From Stentor coeruleus (taxonomy: Eukaryota; Ciliophora; Heterotrichea; Heterotrichida; Stentoridae), in contig MPUH01001133.1 of NCBI GenBank assembly GCA_001970955.1, forward strand, positions 1 through 23,158: a DNA stretch of 23,158 bases, read 5' to 3'. The translations under genes and the position numbers were made by a program. The notes under the pieces are model-generated. The model was not told the DNA's origin and did no database searches. It worked only from the letters and a program-made list of their open reading frames with translations. Shown piece by piece: positions 1 to 7,869 of the stretch (the first letter of the stretch is position 1; the number at the start of each line of letters is the position of its first letter).

Positions 1-714
1 TTTGATTAAATACTTATATTTCATATTTCTTTACCATAATCTATAGCTTTTTTTAGTTTTCTGATGCTTTTATTTTATTATTTTATATAAGCAAAGGATT
101 GATAAATTATTTTTAACAATTTATTATTTATACACTTCATCAGTTGCAAAATTTCTTTTGCATCATATTTTTTTCAAGTCCAGGTAAAGACTTTTTAGTC
201 TAGCTGCTTTTATAATAGCACATAGTTAGTATTAGACTTGTATAATCTTAATTATTTGTTTTTCTAAAGGATTTTAGTAATTAATCTACTAGTTTTATAT
301 CTAAATATATAAGATTATATCTCAAATCGATGAAAAAAATATAATATAGGAATTTTTAATACAATTCAGATTTTCGTATTAGATTTCATTTAAAACTTTG
401 TATTGTACCTGTATTTAGTTAAAGATTAATACTTATTCAATCCAAGTCCGCCATTTTATTATTAGAAAACTATACTTAAAGTTCTGAATATATTATTTAT
501 ATCAAAATGAAGTAAACTTTATATATAATCTTATGTTTAAAAAATTGTGCATTATTTATGACATATACTATTTACAATAGGAGAGATAATTAAAATTCAT
601 ATTGTCTATGTTTCACCCATTTAAAACAATAGAAATTATATTTAGTTTGATGTTATATAAATCCTATTTAGATAAGAAATTAAATCAAGCAAATTCATAA
701 TTCTAAATACAAAC
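1..714. other. AT-rich intergenic stretch, no gene seen
   Basis: This stretch is very AT-rich and has stops in every frame. I see no tRNA-like box, no recognisable coding remnant and no repeat array. It lies downstream of the minus-strand zinc-finger gene, so its right edge should hold that gene's 3' untranslated region. One orphan 15-nt GTAAAG...TTTAG string at 184-198 resembles an intron but lacks the A at position 10 and has no open frames around it. Confidence 0.6.
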
Positions 715-1146
715 CTAAATTATTGGCAGGCAGTATGGCTGGCTTCTACCAATCGCTGGTAACGTGATTTCTTGCACATTGATTGATAAAGTCTCTAAAC
801 TATTATTCTCAGTTACTACGAGCTAAGTAATTCTTACTTTAAATTTCCCAACACTAGATCTGCTGACTATATTTTTAATCGCAGTATGTATCCTTTTATG
901 TGCGGAGTGTTGACTTCCATGACGAAATCTTAAACCGCAGCCGAACTCTTTACACACATAAGGATTTGCATTTGTATGTATAAATTCATGCTCTTTTAAG
1001 TTTTGTTTAGATGATAGAAGCTTTTTACAATGAGCACACTGATATTTTTTATTTTCTGAATGAAAAGCTTCTTCATGTCTCTTTAGATTGCATTGGTTTT
1101 TGTATTGCTTTAAACAACCAGAAAATTGGCACATATAAATATCCAT
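715..1146 (-). CDS. Three-finger C2H2 zinc-finger protein (spliced, 138 aa)
   Basis: The coding sequence is complement(join(715..822,838..1146)). Exon 1 encodes three classical C2H2 fingers: C-x4-C-x12-H-x4-H at about residues 6-29, C-x2-C-x12-H-x3-H at about 37-57, and C-x4-C-x12-H-x3-H at about 66-88. This spacing resembles TFIIIA-type nucleic-acid-binding fingers, so a nuclear DNA- or RNA-binding role is likely, but no target can be named. Read without splicing, the frame stops at 823 after 107 residues. That stop lies inside a 15-nt GTAAGAATTACTTAG string. Removing it keeps the frame open for 35 more codons, ending in ...CLPII and TAG at 715-717. The ATG at 1146 is the first in frame after an upstream TAG, although the frame between them is open without another ATG. 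The family is too general to assign an orthologue. Confidence 0.8.
823..837 (-). other. 15-nt spliceosomal intron in the zinc-finger gene
   Basis: On the minus strand this reads GTAAGAATTACTTAG: exactly 15 nt, GTA at the 5' end, TAG at the 3' end, and A at position 10, where the branch-point A of heterotrich 15-nt introns is expected. It lies between codons (phase 0). It contains the in-frame TAG that would otherwise end the protein. The frame stays open for 35 codons after removal. No transcript evidence is available here. Confidence 0.8.
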
Positions 1147-1888
1147 TTTATAACCACTATATTTTTTTTCATCTTTGACTTCATTAAATACTATACTAAT
1201 AATTATACCAAACTATGAAAAAGAAAAGGAAATATTAGGAATCTCTAATATAACTAAAAAAAACTTTATCTAAAGTACCTCTATTTTTAAGCATATCTTG
1301 AATCAAACGAAATTATTCCGATAAAAGCATTTTCATTATTTCCACTAAGCATTTTCAAAAATCTTTTTCTCTCCTACAACAAAACTAATAAAGCCAAGCC
1401 TATTTAAAAATTACTTCAAGAGTTTGATTATGAAACAATAAATCTTGCTTACCTAATTTACAATATTTTTTTAGGCTTGTAATAATGTACTGTATATTTG
1501 CTGACAAAGCTTATACATTTTCTCTTTGTTATAATAATTTATTATAATTAACTAAAGATATTCATAAAAGCAAAGCTCACAAGGAAAATTGCTCATATGA
1601 TTTCATATATTACACAACCTAAATCTTTGTTAATACTAATCAAATTTTTTAATACCAGCAAGCAAAAAATATAATAAATTTGTATACCAGACAACTTAAA
1701 AAAAGTTTATTTTTTTAAACCCAACAAAAATCGAATTATAAGGTAAAATTTTCTTATCAGATAATCCTTACTAAAAAATTTCTTATCAAAATCCTTATTA
1801 TAAACTCGCCATTTATCTTATTATAATATACCATTTATATACAATCTAATCCCCTTAAATGATTTTTTCTAGCATAAATCTAACTAAT
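1147..1888. other. Intergenic stretch between two minus-strand genes
   Basis: About 740 bp lie between the zinc-finger start and the DRC10 stop. The sequence is AT-rich, stop-dense and without a recognisable gene. The only local structure seen is an imperfect short duplication near 1750-1798, where two similar strings of about 20 bp (ttcttatca...aatcctta) lie some 30 bp apart. It should contain the zinc-finger promoter and the DRC10 3' end. Confidence 0.5.
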
Positions 1889-3049
1889 TTACTTAGCCTT
1901 TTTTCTACCTTTTTTCTTATTCTTTCTCAGTTTCTCATAATCTTGTCGTGATTTCAGCCCTTTCCAATGAGCAGCAATATACGCACTTGCTAGTTCTTTT
2001 TGTTGCTGCAGACTATCATAATTTTTAAGTTTTATCGCTTCTCTTTTGTTTTCCTCTTCAATACGAGCTTTTTCCATCCTTAACTGCCTTATGTTTTCCT
2101 CCAACATTTCTAAAGCTTCTTTGTTTTCATTATACCCTTTCATTTCTCTTTCTAACTGTTGAGCATTTTCTATCATTTCTTTATCATACTCTTTTATCGT
2201 TGTTTCAATTTTATTACTTTGTAGTTTTAGCTTGCTTTTTATCCACTCTTCTTCTTGTTTCTTGTTTTCCACTATAAGATTTTTTAAATCTATAGCAAGT
2301 TTTTCTTTAGTTGCACTATATTCTTTTTCTTTAGCTTCATATTCTTTTTTCAGTTTATTCATTTTAGTTTCTTTCTTTTTCAGCATATCACGTATCGCAT
2401 CATTGGTTTCACGTTCGTTTTTCTCAAGTTCAATATTCAGTTTATGTTTTTCTTTATTCCTGTTTTCTCTACCTTCTTCTCTTTGTCTTCTAAGGTTAAT
2501 AAGTCGTTCATTATTATCAGCTTCTTCAGCTTTAGACTTTTTAAGTTTCTGTTCGATTTCTTCTAATTCGCGTTCTCTGCTTAATTCTTCTTCGACTGGG
2601 GTGATAAGTTTAGTTAAATAAAGTTTCCTCAAATCTTTTGAAACATCAACAAAGGCAGAAACCCCAGGGCTATCGTTATTAATAGACTGACTTAGAAACC
2701 TAAAAGAATCCTTATCTGTAGTAAGCCATCTAGTCAAATCAACAGTATTTTTTTCTAACAAATCAGCAACTTCAAAATCCTTATCACTAACATTGTCAGG
2801 TTTTTCTTCAAGGTCTACAACATGCCCATCAGTATTTGGGTTGAAATTATTAAACTCTCTTAACAAAGACAAATGCACCATAAGGCATTTGACAAGTCCT
2901 GGGTCGAGTATTGCTGAGAAGTCTTCTTGTCTAGTAGATATCTCAGTAAGATTCTCTTCAGTAAGCCATGCTAATACTTCTAATCTTTGGTTCAACTCTT
3001 CAAGTAATGACACTATGCGTTGACTGTCTACATGGGAAGGTCTTGTCAT
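1889..3049 (-). CDS. DRC10: Dynein regulatory complex protein 10 (DRC10/IQCD-like)
   Basis: A 386-residue, strongly coiled-coil protein matching the DRC10/IQCD family, a subunit of the nexin-dynein regulatory complex that links outer microtubule doublets in cilia. The N-terminal 70 residues contain the family-like helix starting QRIVSLLEELNQRLEVL. Near residues 130-155 is a segment resembling the vertebrate FIDSL..LR.FL.EKLLTSP stretch (here FVDVSKDLRKLYLTKLITP). Residues of about 150-345 form a long charged coiled coil with the family pattern LIVENKKQEEEW. A degenerate IQ-like segment (AAHWKGLKSRQDYEKLR) sits at about 359-375, followed by a lysine-rich tail. Length is close to the human protein. 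DRC9/IQCG is the main alternative, but the N-terminal and mid-protein similarities favour DRC10. It is head to head with a phosphatase gene, with 111 bp between the two ATGs. Confidence 0.8.
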   Translation of the reverse strand: MTRPSHVDSQRIVSLLEELNQRLEVLAWLTEENLTEISTRQEDFSAILDPGLVKCLMVHLSLLREFNNFNPNTDGHVVDLEEKPDNVSDKDFEVADLLEKNTVDLTRWLTTDKDSFRFLSQSINNDSPGVSAFVDVSKDLRKLYLTKLITPVEEELSRERELEEIEQKLKKSKAEEADNNERLINLRRQREEGRENRNKEKHKLNIELEKNERETNDAIRDMLKKKETKMNKLKKEYEAKEKEYSATKEKLAIDLKNLIVENKKQEEEWIKSKLKLQSNKIETTIKEYDKEMIENAQQLEREMKGYNENKEALEMLEENIRQLRMEKARIEEENKREAIKLKNYDSLQQQKELASAYIAAHWKGLKSRQDYEKLRKNKKKGRKKAK

Positions 3050-3160
3050 CAGTTATTCCCTTTTTATTTATATTATTAAAGTTATTTTTACTTTATAAGT
3101 TTTTGTATATAAGATTAGATTAGTATATAGAGTAATTATTCATACTGATTATATATAAAT

Positions 3161-3640
3161 ATGATTGCAAATAGAAACATGGATAGTCCATATGCCCCTA
3201 TGCATGAAATTGAACCTGGATTATATCTTGGGGATATGGATGCTGCTAGAGATGAAGAATTATTAAGGGAATATACTATAACATATGTTTTAGGGATACT
3301 TGATAACTTTTTTTGTATGCCAAAATTTGAAGGGATTATGTATCATAGGATTCAAATGGCTGATTCTTTTCAGAGTAATATTGAAGATCATTTGTCAGAA
3401 GCTTTAGGGTTTATTGAACAAGCTAGGAAAGAAGGACATAATGTTTTGGTTCATTGTGCTGCGGGGATTTCAAGGAGTGCGAGTTTTGTTATTGCTTATA
3501 TGATGGTTAAATATAATATGCAATATGATAATGCGAGAGATTTTGTTAGGGGAAAGAGAGATTGTATTATGCCTAATTTAGGGTTTAGAAGACAGTTGGA
3601 AGATTTAAAAATACAGGAGTATAAGAAATTTTTAAATTAA
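3161..3640 (+). CDS. Atypical dual-specificity protein phosphatase
   Basis: A 159-residue single-domain phosphatase of the small atypical DUSP type, which removes phosphate from Tyr and Ser/Thr in proteins or from other small substrates. The signature HCAAGISRS covers residues 98-106, with nucleophile Cys99 and phosphate-binding Arg105. Asp68 in MADSF sits where the family general acid lies. The domain opens with the usual I.PGLYLG motif at about residue 17. No docking domain or membrane segment is present, so a soluble protein is likely. The ATG at 3161 follows a TATA-rich stretch; Met7 is an alternative start. The stop is a tandem TAA-TGA. The promoter region is shared with the divergent DRC10 gene, which could mean co-regulation. 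The substrate cannot be told from sequence. Confidence 0.88.
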   Translation: MIANRNMDSPYAPMHEIEPGLYLGDMDAARDEELLREYTITYVLGILDNFFCMPKFEGIMYHRIQMADSFQSNIEDHLSEALGFIEQARKEGHNVLVHCAAGISRSASFVIAYMMVKYNMQYDNARDFVRGKRDCIMPNLGFRRQLEDLKIQEYKKFLN

Positions 3641-4067
3641 TGAACGGATTTAAGAAGTATGGGTTTTAAGGATGAATAAGGTTTTTTATAGGATTTTGAT
3701 AGTTTATATTTGAATAAGTTATGCTTTTTAAAGTATTTTAGCAAATTAATATATAAGTTTGCTTTAATGGAATTTTGGATTTTGGATTTAAGGATATGGG
3801 AATGTGTGCTTTAGATGCTATTGTTGGATTATAGCTTTTTAGTTTGAAACTGATGATAGATTTTAGAAATAAAGATAAATAAAGAGATTAATTAGGATTA
3901 TATTAGAATAAGAATGGATTATTTTTTTGTACGTAATTAGATGACTATGTTAGTTTATGCATACTATATTATCAATGAGTATAGATAGATTTAATTATAA
4001 GAATAAGAATAAGAGTTAGAAATTTATCTGTATTTAGAATATTAAGTCTAAAATAATAATAGAGAGA
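3641..4067. other. Intergenic, C-poor 3' flank of the phosphatase gene
   Basis: No gene is seen. The first 250 bp or so are rich in G and T and poor in C on the plus strand, a bias that also follows the next plus-strand gene. The stretch ends at the decayed ubiquitin-like fusion copy. I could not find an N-terminal ubiquitin-like remnant here. Confidence 0.5.
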
Positions 4068-4325
4068 TTTTCAAGACCAGCACCTAAATAGAAATATTAT
4101 GCTGTTGGAATCAACTTTGAATTTTACTTGCTTTTATATTTGATGCAAAGCTTATAGACTAAAAGGCCTTCTATAGAAGCTTTTGGAAAGTTTTTATAAA
4201 TAAAAAGACAAAGAAAAGCCAAATGCCAAAAGGCCCCTGATATTGTAAATTGAAATGGTGATGAGTTAAACATAAGTCTTTTGTAATGATTTTTATAATG
4301 GATGATATTTGAGGATGATTAAAAA
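4068..4325 (+). pseudogene. Decayed copy of the ubiquitin-like/Cys-domain gene
   Basis: From 4068 the plus strand translates as FSRPAPK-stop-KYYAVGINFE, aligning without gaps to PSKKAPRWRRYSAGINFE (residues 102-119) of the intact gene at 4534-5196. The conserved Trp codon TGG is TAG here, at 4089-4091. After 4121 the match continues at DNA level with small indels: near 4144 it parallels the TGTGAAGC region, near 4181 it parallels FGTF (TTTGGA..TTTT), and near 4280-4315 it loosely parallels the MFNYCKWKIYG region. Several stops and frame changes rule out a working product. The N-terminal ubiquitin-like part is not recognisable upstream. It lies about 210 bp before the intact paralogue and in the same orientation, so an old tandem duplication is the simplest origin. 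The first 18 codons are convincing; the far end is approximate. Confidence 0.65.
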
Positions 4326-4533
4326 CAAAGTACCAATCTTGTTTGCCGCATTACCAAAATAAGATGATAAGTTGCAATTAGCATAATTATCATTATCCCT
4401 ATCATATGATAATAAGCATAAAATTCATCAAAGATATAAATGCATAAAAATATTTTAATTTAAAATCCCTTGAGAATCTTATTATAATTTATACAAGAAT
4501 CTAAGTTAAAATATAGAACATTATAAAAAAAAA
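4326..4533. promoter_or_regulatory. 5' flank of the ubiquitin-like fusion gene
   Basis: An AT-rich, stop-dense stretch of 208 bp between the decayed copy and the intact gene. TATAAAAAA lies directly upstream of the ATG at 4534, in the TATA-like position seen before several genes here. The promoter is assigned by position only. Confidence 0.3.
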
Positions 4534-5196
4534 ATGGAACTATATGTCAAGCCTATTAATAGGATGCAATTTACCATACTAGCAGAAAATAGTGAAACCA
4601 TTGAAAATATAAAGCATAAAATTTACGAGCATTTAAATCTTCCAATTGACGAACAAAAACTTATTTACAAAAATAAGCTCTTAGAAAATACAATGAGAGT
4701 TGGTGATTATAATCTAATCCAAGAATCTACCTTGTATTTAATCCCTATATTGATAGGTGGAAATGGAGGCAATTGTAGTTTTGGCCACTCGTTTGAATTC
4801 AATGCATTAAATCAAGAGGAAAAAAAAGAAGGTCTTCCTTCAAAGAAAGCTCCAAGATGGCGAAGATATTCAGCTGGAATAAACTTTGAAGGTAAGTGCA
4901 TGAATACTTTATGTGAAGCATATCAACATAGAGTTCTTGTTAAAGAGAAATTTGGAACTTTTATAATTCATTTAAAAATTAAGGAGCTTCCATGCCCATT
5001 ATGCAAAATCAATATTGTTGATGCAGACAATGTTATGTTTAATTATTGCAAATGGAAAATATATGGCGCAACAGCAGATAGTGGCAAAATAATAAAATAT
5101 CAAGATTCATCTAATGATTTTTACAAATGGGTTAGTTTCAATGGCAATTCTAAGACTATTTGGCAATTTCTAAAGATTGAAGTTACTAAAATATAG
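4534..5196 (+). CDS. Ubiquitin-like domain fused to a Cys-rich domain
   Basis: A 220-residue protein. Residues 1-76 are a ubiquitin-like fold colinear with ubiquitin without gaps: TIENIKHKI, a KLIYKNKLLE segment with Lys at 48, DYNL, ESTLYL, and Gly-Gly at exactly 75-76. The hydrophobic patch is kept as I8-I44-I70; Lys6, 27, 29 and 48 are kept, while Lys11, 33 and 63 are not. After GG comes a 144-residue domain with Cys122-x4-Cys127, a CPLC knuckle (Cys154, Cys157) and Cys172, probably zinc-binding. I recall similar GINFEGKC...CPLC domains, some with ubiquitin-like N-termini, in other protists, but know no assigned function. Cleavage after GG76 would release a ubiquitin-like modifier. Residues 71-74 (PILI) lack the arginines of ubiquitin's LRLRGG tail, so cleavage and conjugation are uncertain. 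Stop TAG; the C-terminus IEVTKI fits the family better than splicing a 15-nt GT...AG string there. Confidence 0.8.
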   Translation: MELYVKPINRMQFTILAENSETIENIKHKIYEHLNLPIDEQKLIYKNKLLENTMRVGDYNLIQESTLYLIPILIGGNGGNCSFGHSFEFNALNQEEKKEGLPSKKAPRWRRYSAGINFEGKCMNTLCEAYQHRVLVKEKFGTFIIHLKIKELPCPLCKINIVDADNVMFNYCKWKIYGATADSGKIIKYQDSSNDFYKWVSFNGNSKTIWQFLKIEVTKI

Positions 5197-5845
5197 GTTA
5201 AGAATAAATGAAGCAAAATTTAATTGTTATTATTTTCATTTTTATAAGAAGTTTAGATTAGTATATTATTAATAGTTTTATAATGATACATATGCTAATT
5301 TACGTGAAAAGATGATTTAAAGTGTAAAAAGGTATTGCTTTTGGGTAGATGATTTAAAGTGTAAAAGATGGATTGTTTTGGGTAATTGATTAATGATATC
5401 AAATATAATAATTTATTCTTATATAAACCCAATCCTTCACAACCACTTTTCACACTAAATTTTACCAACAGTCTCTACAAAAATCACACCTACAACTAAC
5501 ACCCACATTTAGATTTAAAAAAAATTATAATATCAAAACCAAAAATTCTTAACCTTAACCCCAACCCAATCTTTTATCCACAATTAAAACCCAAGCTACT
5601 TACTTAAAAATACTCTACAACCCAAGTCATCAAATCAACAACAAAATCCTAAAAAACACTTTTCTAAGTCAAACATTTTCTAAATTTATGACTAAAGTAT
5701 CTCCAAACATCCCATATAAAAAGCAAACCCCAAATCCTTCTACCAAATTATTACTCATAATATCTTCATAGCAACACATAAAATCTAATTTTTCCCTAAA
5801 ATCCTCATCAAACCCACATCTAATTTTTTCAGCCCTAAATGATTC
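5197..5845. other. Intergenic region with opposite-skew halves
   Basis: No gene is seen in these 649 bp. The left part (to about 5400) is G-rich and C-poor on the plus strand; the right part is C- and A-rich and nearly free of G. By hand count, 5281-5400 has 27 G and 5 C, and 5461-5760 has 79 C and 8 G. The left part would be the 3' flank of the ubiquitin-like gene and the right part the 5' flank of the next gene. An out-of-frame ATG at 5839 opens a 10-codon frame overlapping the next gene's start. Confidence 0.65.
5311..5384 (+). repeat. Two adjacent 37-bp direct repeat units
   Basis: Units 5311-5347 and 5348-5384 abut with no spacer. Both begin with the same 19 bases (GATGATTTAAAGTGTAAAA) and both end in TTTTGGGTA; the bases between differ at several positions. 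This looks like a local tandem duplication in the G-rich 3' flank of the ubiquitin-like gene. No function is apparent. Confidence 0.8.
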
Positions 5846-6340
5846 ATGTCAAAGTCTCTCATCAAAATTAATGGCTGTTTATTAAATACACGCAAAATGT
5901 ATAGTAATGAACTCTGCAAAAAACTAAATGAAATGAGTCATAAACGAAGATCAATACCAGAAAGCCAAAGGTATAGTGTGCATTTTGACTACCACGATTT
6001 AGTATCACGGCTTCTAAAACTCAAAAAAAAACTAGACCCAGAGCCGAAGCCAAAGCCATTCGCTCTAAGCATAAATCTCAAAAGCCCAAGTTGTACAGGA
6101 AAAACTCTTTCAAAACTCACAGGGAAAAGCAAGTCAAAAAAATCCCTTGATGGAATTTACTCAACTAAAGTTAAAAAACTAGACAGCGAAAAAGCTTTAC
6201 CTGACTTAAGGTCGCCACTTTCAAAGGTTAGTCCAAAAAATCTTATCCCAGTGAGATCTGAAAAAGTACTTAAAATATCCAAAGCTAGTTATGACTTCAA
6301 ACTATTTCCAAGATTAAAAAAGAAGAGTATTCACAATTAA
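5846..6340 (+). CDS. Basic protein of unknown function (164 aa)
   Basis: I do not recognise this gene. The protein is strongly basic (many Lys, few acidic residues) and mostly low in predicted order: a short N-terminal helix-like part to about residue 65, a Pro-Lys-rich EPKPKPF stretch near 67-73, then repeated Ser/Lys patches such as TGKSKSKKS. No membrane segment, zinc motif or signal peptide is visible. Codon use and base composition resemble the neighbours, and the frame is uninterrupted for 165 codons after a long C-rich 5' flank, so it is probably a real gene. Such proteins in ciliates are often cytoskeletal or nucleic-acid-binding, but that is only a guess. The next gene begins 48 bp after the stop. 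The start at 5846 is the first in-frame ATG. Confidence 0.6.
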   Translation: MSKSLIKINGCLLNTRKMYSNELCKKLNEMSHKRRSIPESQRYSVHFDYHDLVSRLLKLKKKLDPEPKPKPFALSINLKSPSCTGKTLSKLTGKSKSKKSLDGIYSTKVKKLDSEKALPDLRSPLSKVSPKNLIPVRSEKVLKISKASYDFKLFPRLKKKSIHN

Positions 6341-6388
6341 TGTGAAGGGACTATATAGATTAATATATATATTATAAATACTAAGCAT

Positions 6389-7414
6389 ATGTTTAAAACT
6401 TATAATTTATTTAGTATCAAAAGTAAATTATATAATCTATTTACCTATAAAAGCTTTAAAAAACATATACTAAAACTAATTATAATGAAGAATAAATGCA
6501 ATGAAGCTGACATCTCCCATACAAAATCCTGTAGAAGATGTCAGCAAACTCATCTACGGATAAATCTTATCAGTTATTTCCCTTTAGATCTTTCTATTAA
6601 ACAAAATCTTACCAACAAAAACAGTTGCTTAGCTTCATCTTTAGAAATATTCTATTTGATGAAGCATTTCCGAGTTAAACTACTAAAAAACTCCACCCAC
6701 TCATCAGATTTTTTTTCATCCCTTCAGAACCTATACGTATCTTTACATAAAAATTACTCCTCATCCGAAAGTATTGTTGGAAATTTAGTATATCTTTTAA
6801 ACAATGACTACGATTATGTTGTTATCGAAGATATTTTTGATGCTATGTCTGTAATTTTAAACCATATCCACAACTCTATTCGTCAATGTACTCCTTTATG
6901 CCCAGTACATGAAGCTTTTATATGTGATTTACAAGCAAAACTCACATGTTCATGTGGTTTGGAATTATCATATACAACAAGTTATACTAATTATTATCAT
7001 CAAATCTATTTAGCGAATTCTACTAAATGCTTAAATCAATTCAAAGATCAATCAAGTAGGTATAAATGTTGGAAATGTAAAACCTGGTGTAATAAAGAAA
7101 CTAGAGCTTTAAAAGCTTGTAATTATATAATCTTCAAACTTATACCTGAAATGTCAGAAGCTCCAAATCCTGAAGAACTTATTTCTGAAAGGTTTAATTT
7201 ATCTGAGCTTTTTATAACAAGAGATCAATGCGAGTATCGTTTGCTGTTGATACTTTATAAAAAAAAACTAGCTTTTTATTATATGATTATAGATGACTGT
7301 AAATTTTACTCATTTCGTGGGGAGTTTTTTGATAGATCACAAGCTTTTAAGTATCTTAGTGATAAGAGTATAACAATTGTTGGTCTGGTGTATGAGAAAT
7401 ATGAAGACGATTAA
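6389..7414 (+). CDS. USP-type deubiquitinase-like protein, probably inactive
   Basis: The 341-residue protein shows the layout of the ubiquitin-specific protease (USP) fold. A degenerate Cys box (LTNKNSCLASSLEIFYL) has Cys80 at the nucleophile position. CPVHEAF is followed by a zinc-ribbon half CSCGLE, then the other half YKCWKCKTW with the usual downstream strand. The C-terminal part (YYMIIDDCKFYSFRGEF ... ITIVGLVYE) matches the end of USP domains, as in the plant DUF629-type and USP53/54 groups. There the catalytic histidine normally sits in a G-H-Y motif; here the site reads AFYY with no His, so hydrolysis is unlikely. It may bind ubiquitin or act as a scaffold. Met33 is an alternative start; residues 1-32 are Lys- and Phe-rich without family similarity. 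It lies 48 bp after the previous stop and 34 bp before the next ATG. Confidence 0.65.
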   Translation: MFKTYNLFSIKSKLYNLFTYKSFKKHILKLIIMKNKCNEADISHTKSCRRCQQTHLRINLISYFPLDLSIKQNLTNKNSCLASSLEIFYLMKHFRVKLLKNSTHSSDFFSSLQNLYVSLHKNYSSSESIVGNLVYLLNNDYDYVVIEDIFDAMSVILNHIHNSIRQCTPLCPVHEAFICDLQAKLTCSCGLELSYTTSYTNYYHQIYLANSTKCLNQFKDQSSRYKCWKCKTWCNKETRALKACNYIIFKLIPEMSEAPNPEELISERFNLSELFITRDQCEYRLLLILYKKKLAFYYMIIDDCKFYSFRGEFFDRSQAFKYLSDKSITIVGLVYEKYEDD

Positions 7415-7448
7415 AAATTTATATTTATATGATTTATAATAAAAGTAA

Positions 7449-7817
7449 ATGGAACCTCAGCGTGTTAGAACCCCACCAATATTAGACTGGGCAGTGATCT
7501 CAGTTTCAGGTTCATCAGACGAAGAGGTTGATCTTAATCTACCATTTGAAACCTTAGAGTCAGCTATATTAAAAACTCAAAAGCTCATATGTAGCGAATG
7601 GGCAAATAAACCAAGTTCCTGTATAGAAATTCATCAAGGAGCTTTAGAATCGTCAGACCCATTCAAAAATGAAAGGCCACCAAGAAGCTCACTTGAAACC
7701 ATATGCCAAGAAATCGCAAAAGACATAAAAAATATATCCAAAGAGTCTGAAATACAAGAAGACTATATTGAGCAATTCCGCAAATTTGAAGCTATCAACA
7801 ACAAGATTGAAAGCTAA
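7449..7817 (+). CDS. Small acidic protein of unknown function (122 aa)
   Basis: I do not recognise this gene. The 122-residue product is acidic, with a Ser/Asp/Glu cluster near residues 19-30 (SGSSDEEVDLN) and a C-terminal amphipathic, possibly coiled-coil helix from about residue 80 (LETICQEIAKDIKNI...). The two Trp residues, DWA and EWA, lie in short hydrophobic patches. No Cys motif, signal or membrane segment is seen. The ATG follows TTTATAATAAAAG and comes 34 bp after the USP-like gene. The stop lies 52 bp from the 3' end of the convergent ARMC9 gene. Composition fits the neighbours, so a real gene is likely, though a short one. Confidence 0.55.
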   Translation: MEPQRVRTPPILDWAVISVSGSSDEEVDLNLPFETLESAILKTQKLICSEWANKPSSCIEIHQGALESSDPFKNERPPRSSLETICQEIAKDIKNISKESEIQEDYIEQFRKFEAINNKIES

Positions 7818-7869
7818 AATATTTAACTTTTTGTAAGGACTTATGTTTTTAATATTTAACTATATATGA

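Noticed and set aside
184-198. GTAAAGACTTTTTAG resembles a 15-nt intron.
   Set aside because: There is no A at position 10 and no open frame on either side.
1750-1798. Two similar strings of about 20 bp as a repeat element.
   Set aside because: They are short, imperfect and AT-rich, and could arise by chance in this composition.
2232-2621. A Ser/Phe-rich 129-residue plus-strand frame.
   Set aside because: It is the antisense shadow of the lysine/glutamate-rich DRC10 coiled coil (Lys and Glu codons read as Phe and Ser on the other strand).
5182-5196. A 15-nt GTTACTAAAATATAG string at the end of the ubiquitin-like gene could be an intron.
   Set aside because: It starts GTT, not GTA. Splicing would change the conserved-looking C-terminus IEVTKI to a less typical one, and the unspliced frame ends cleanly at TAG.
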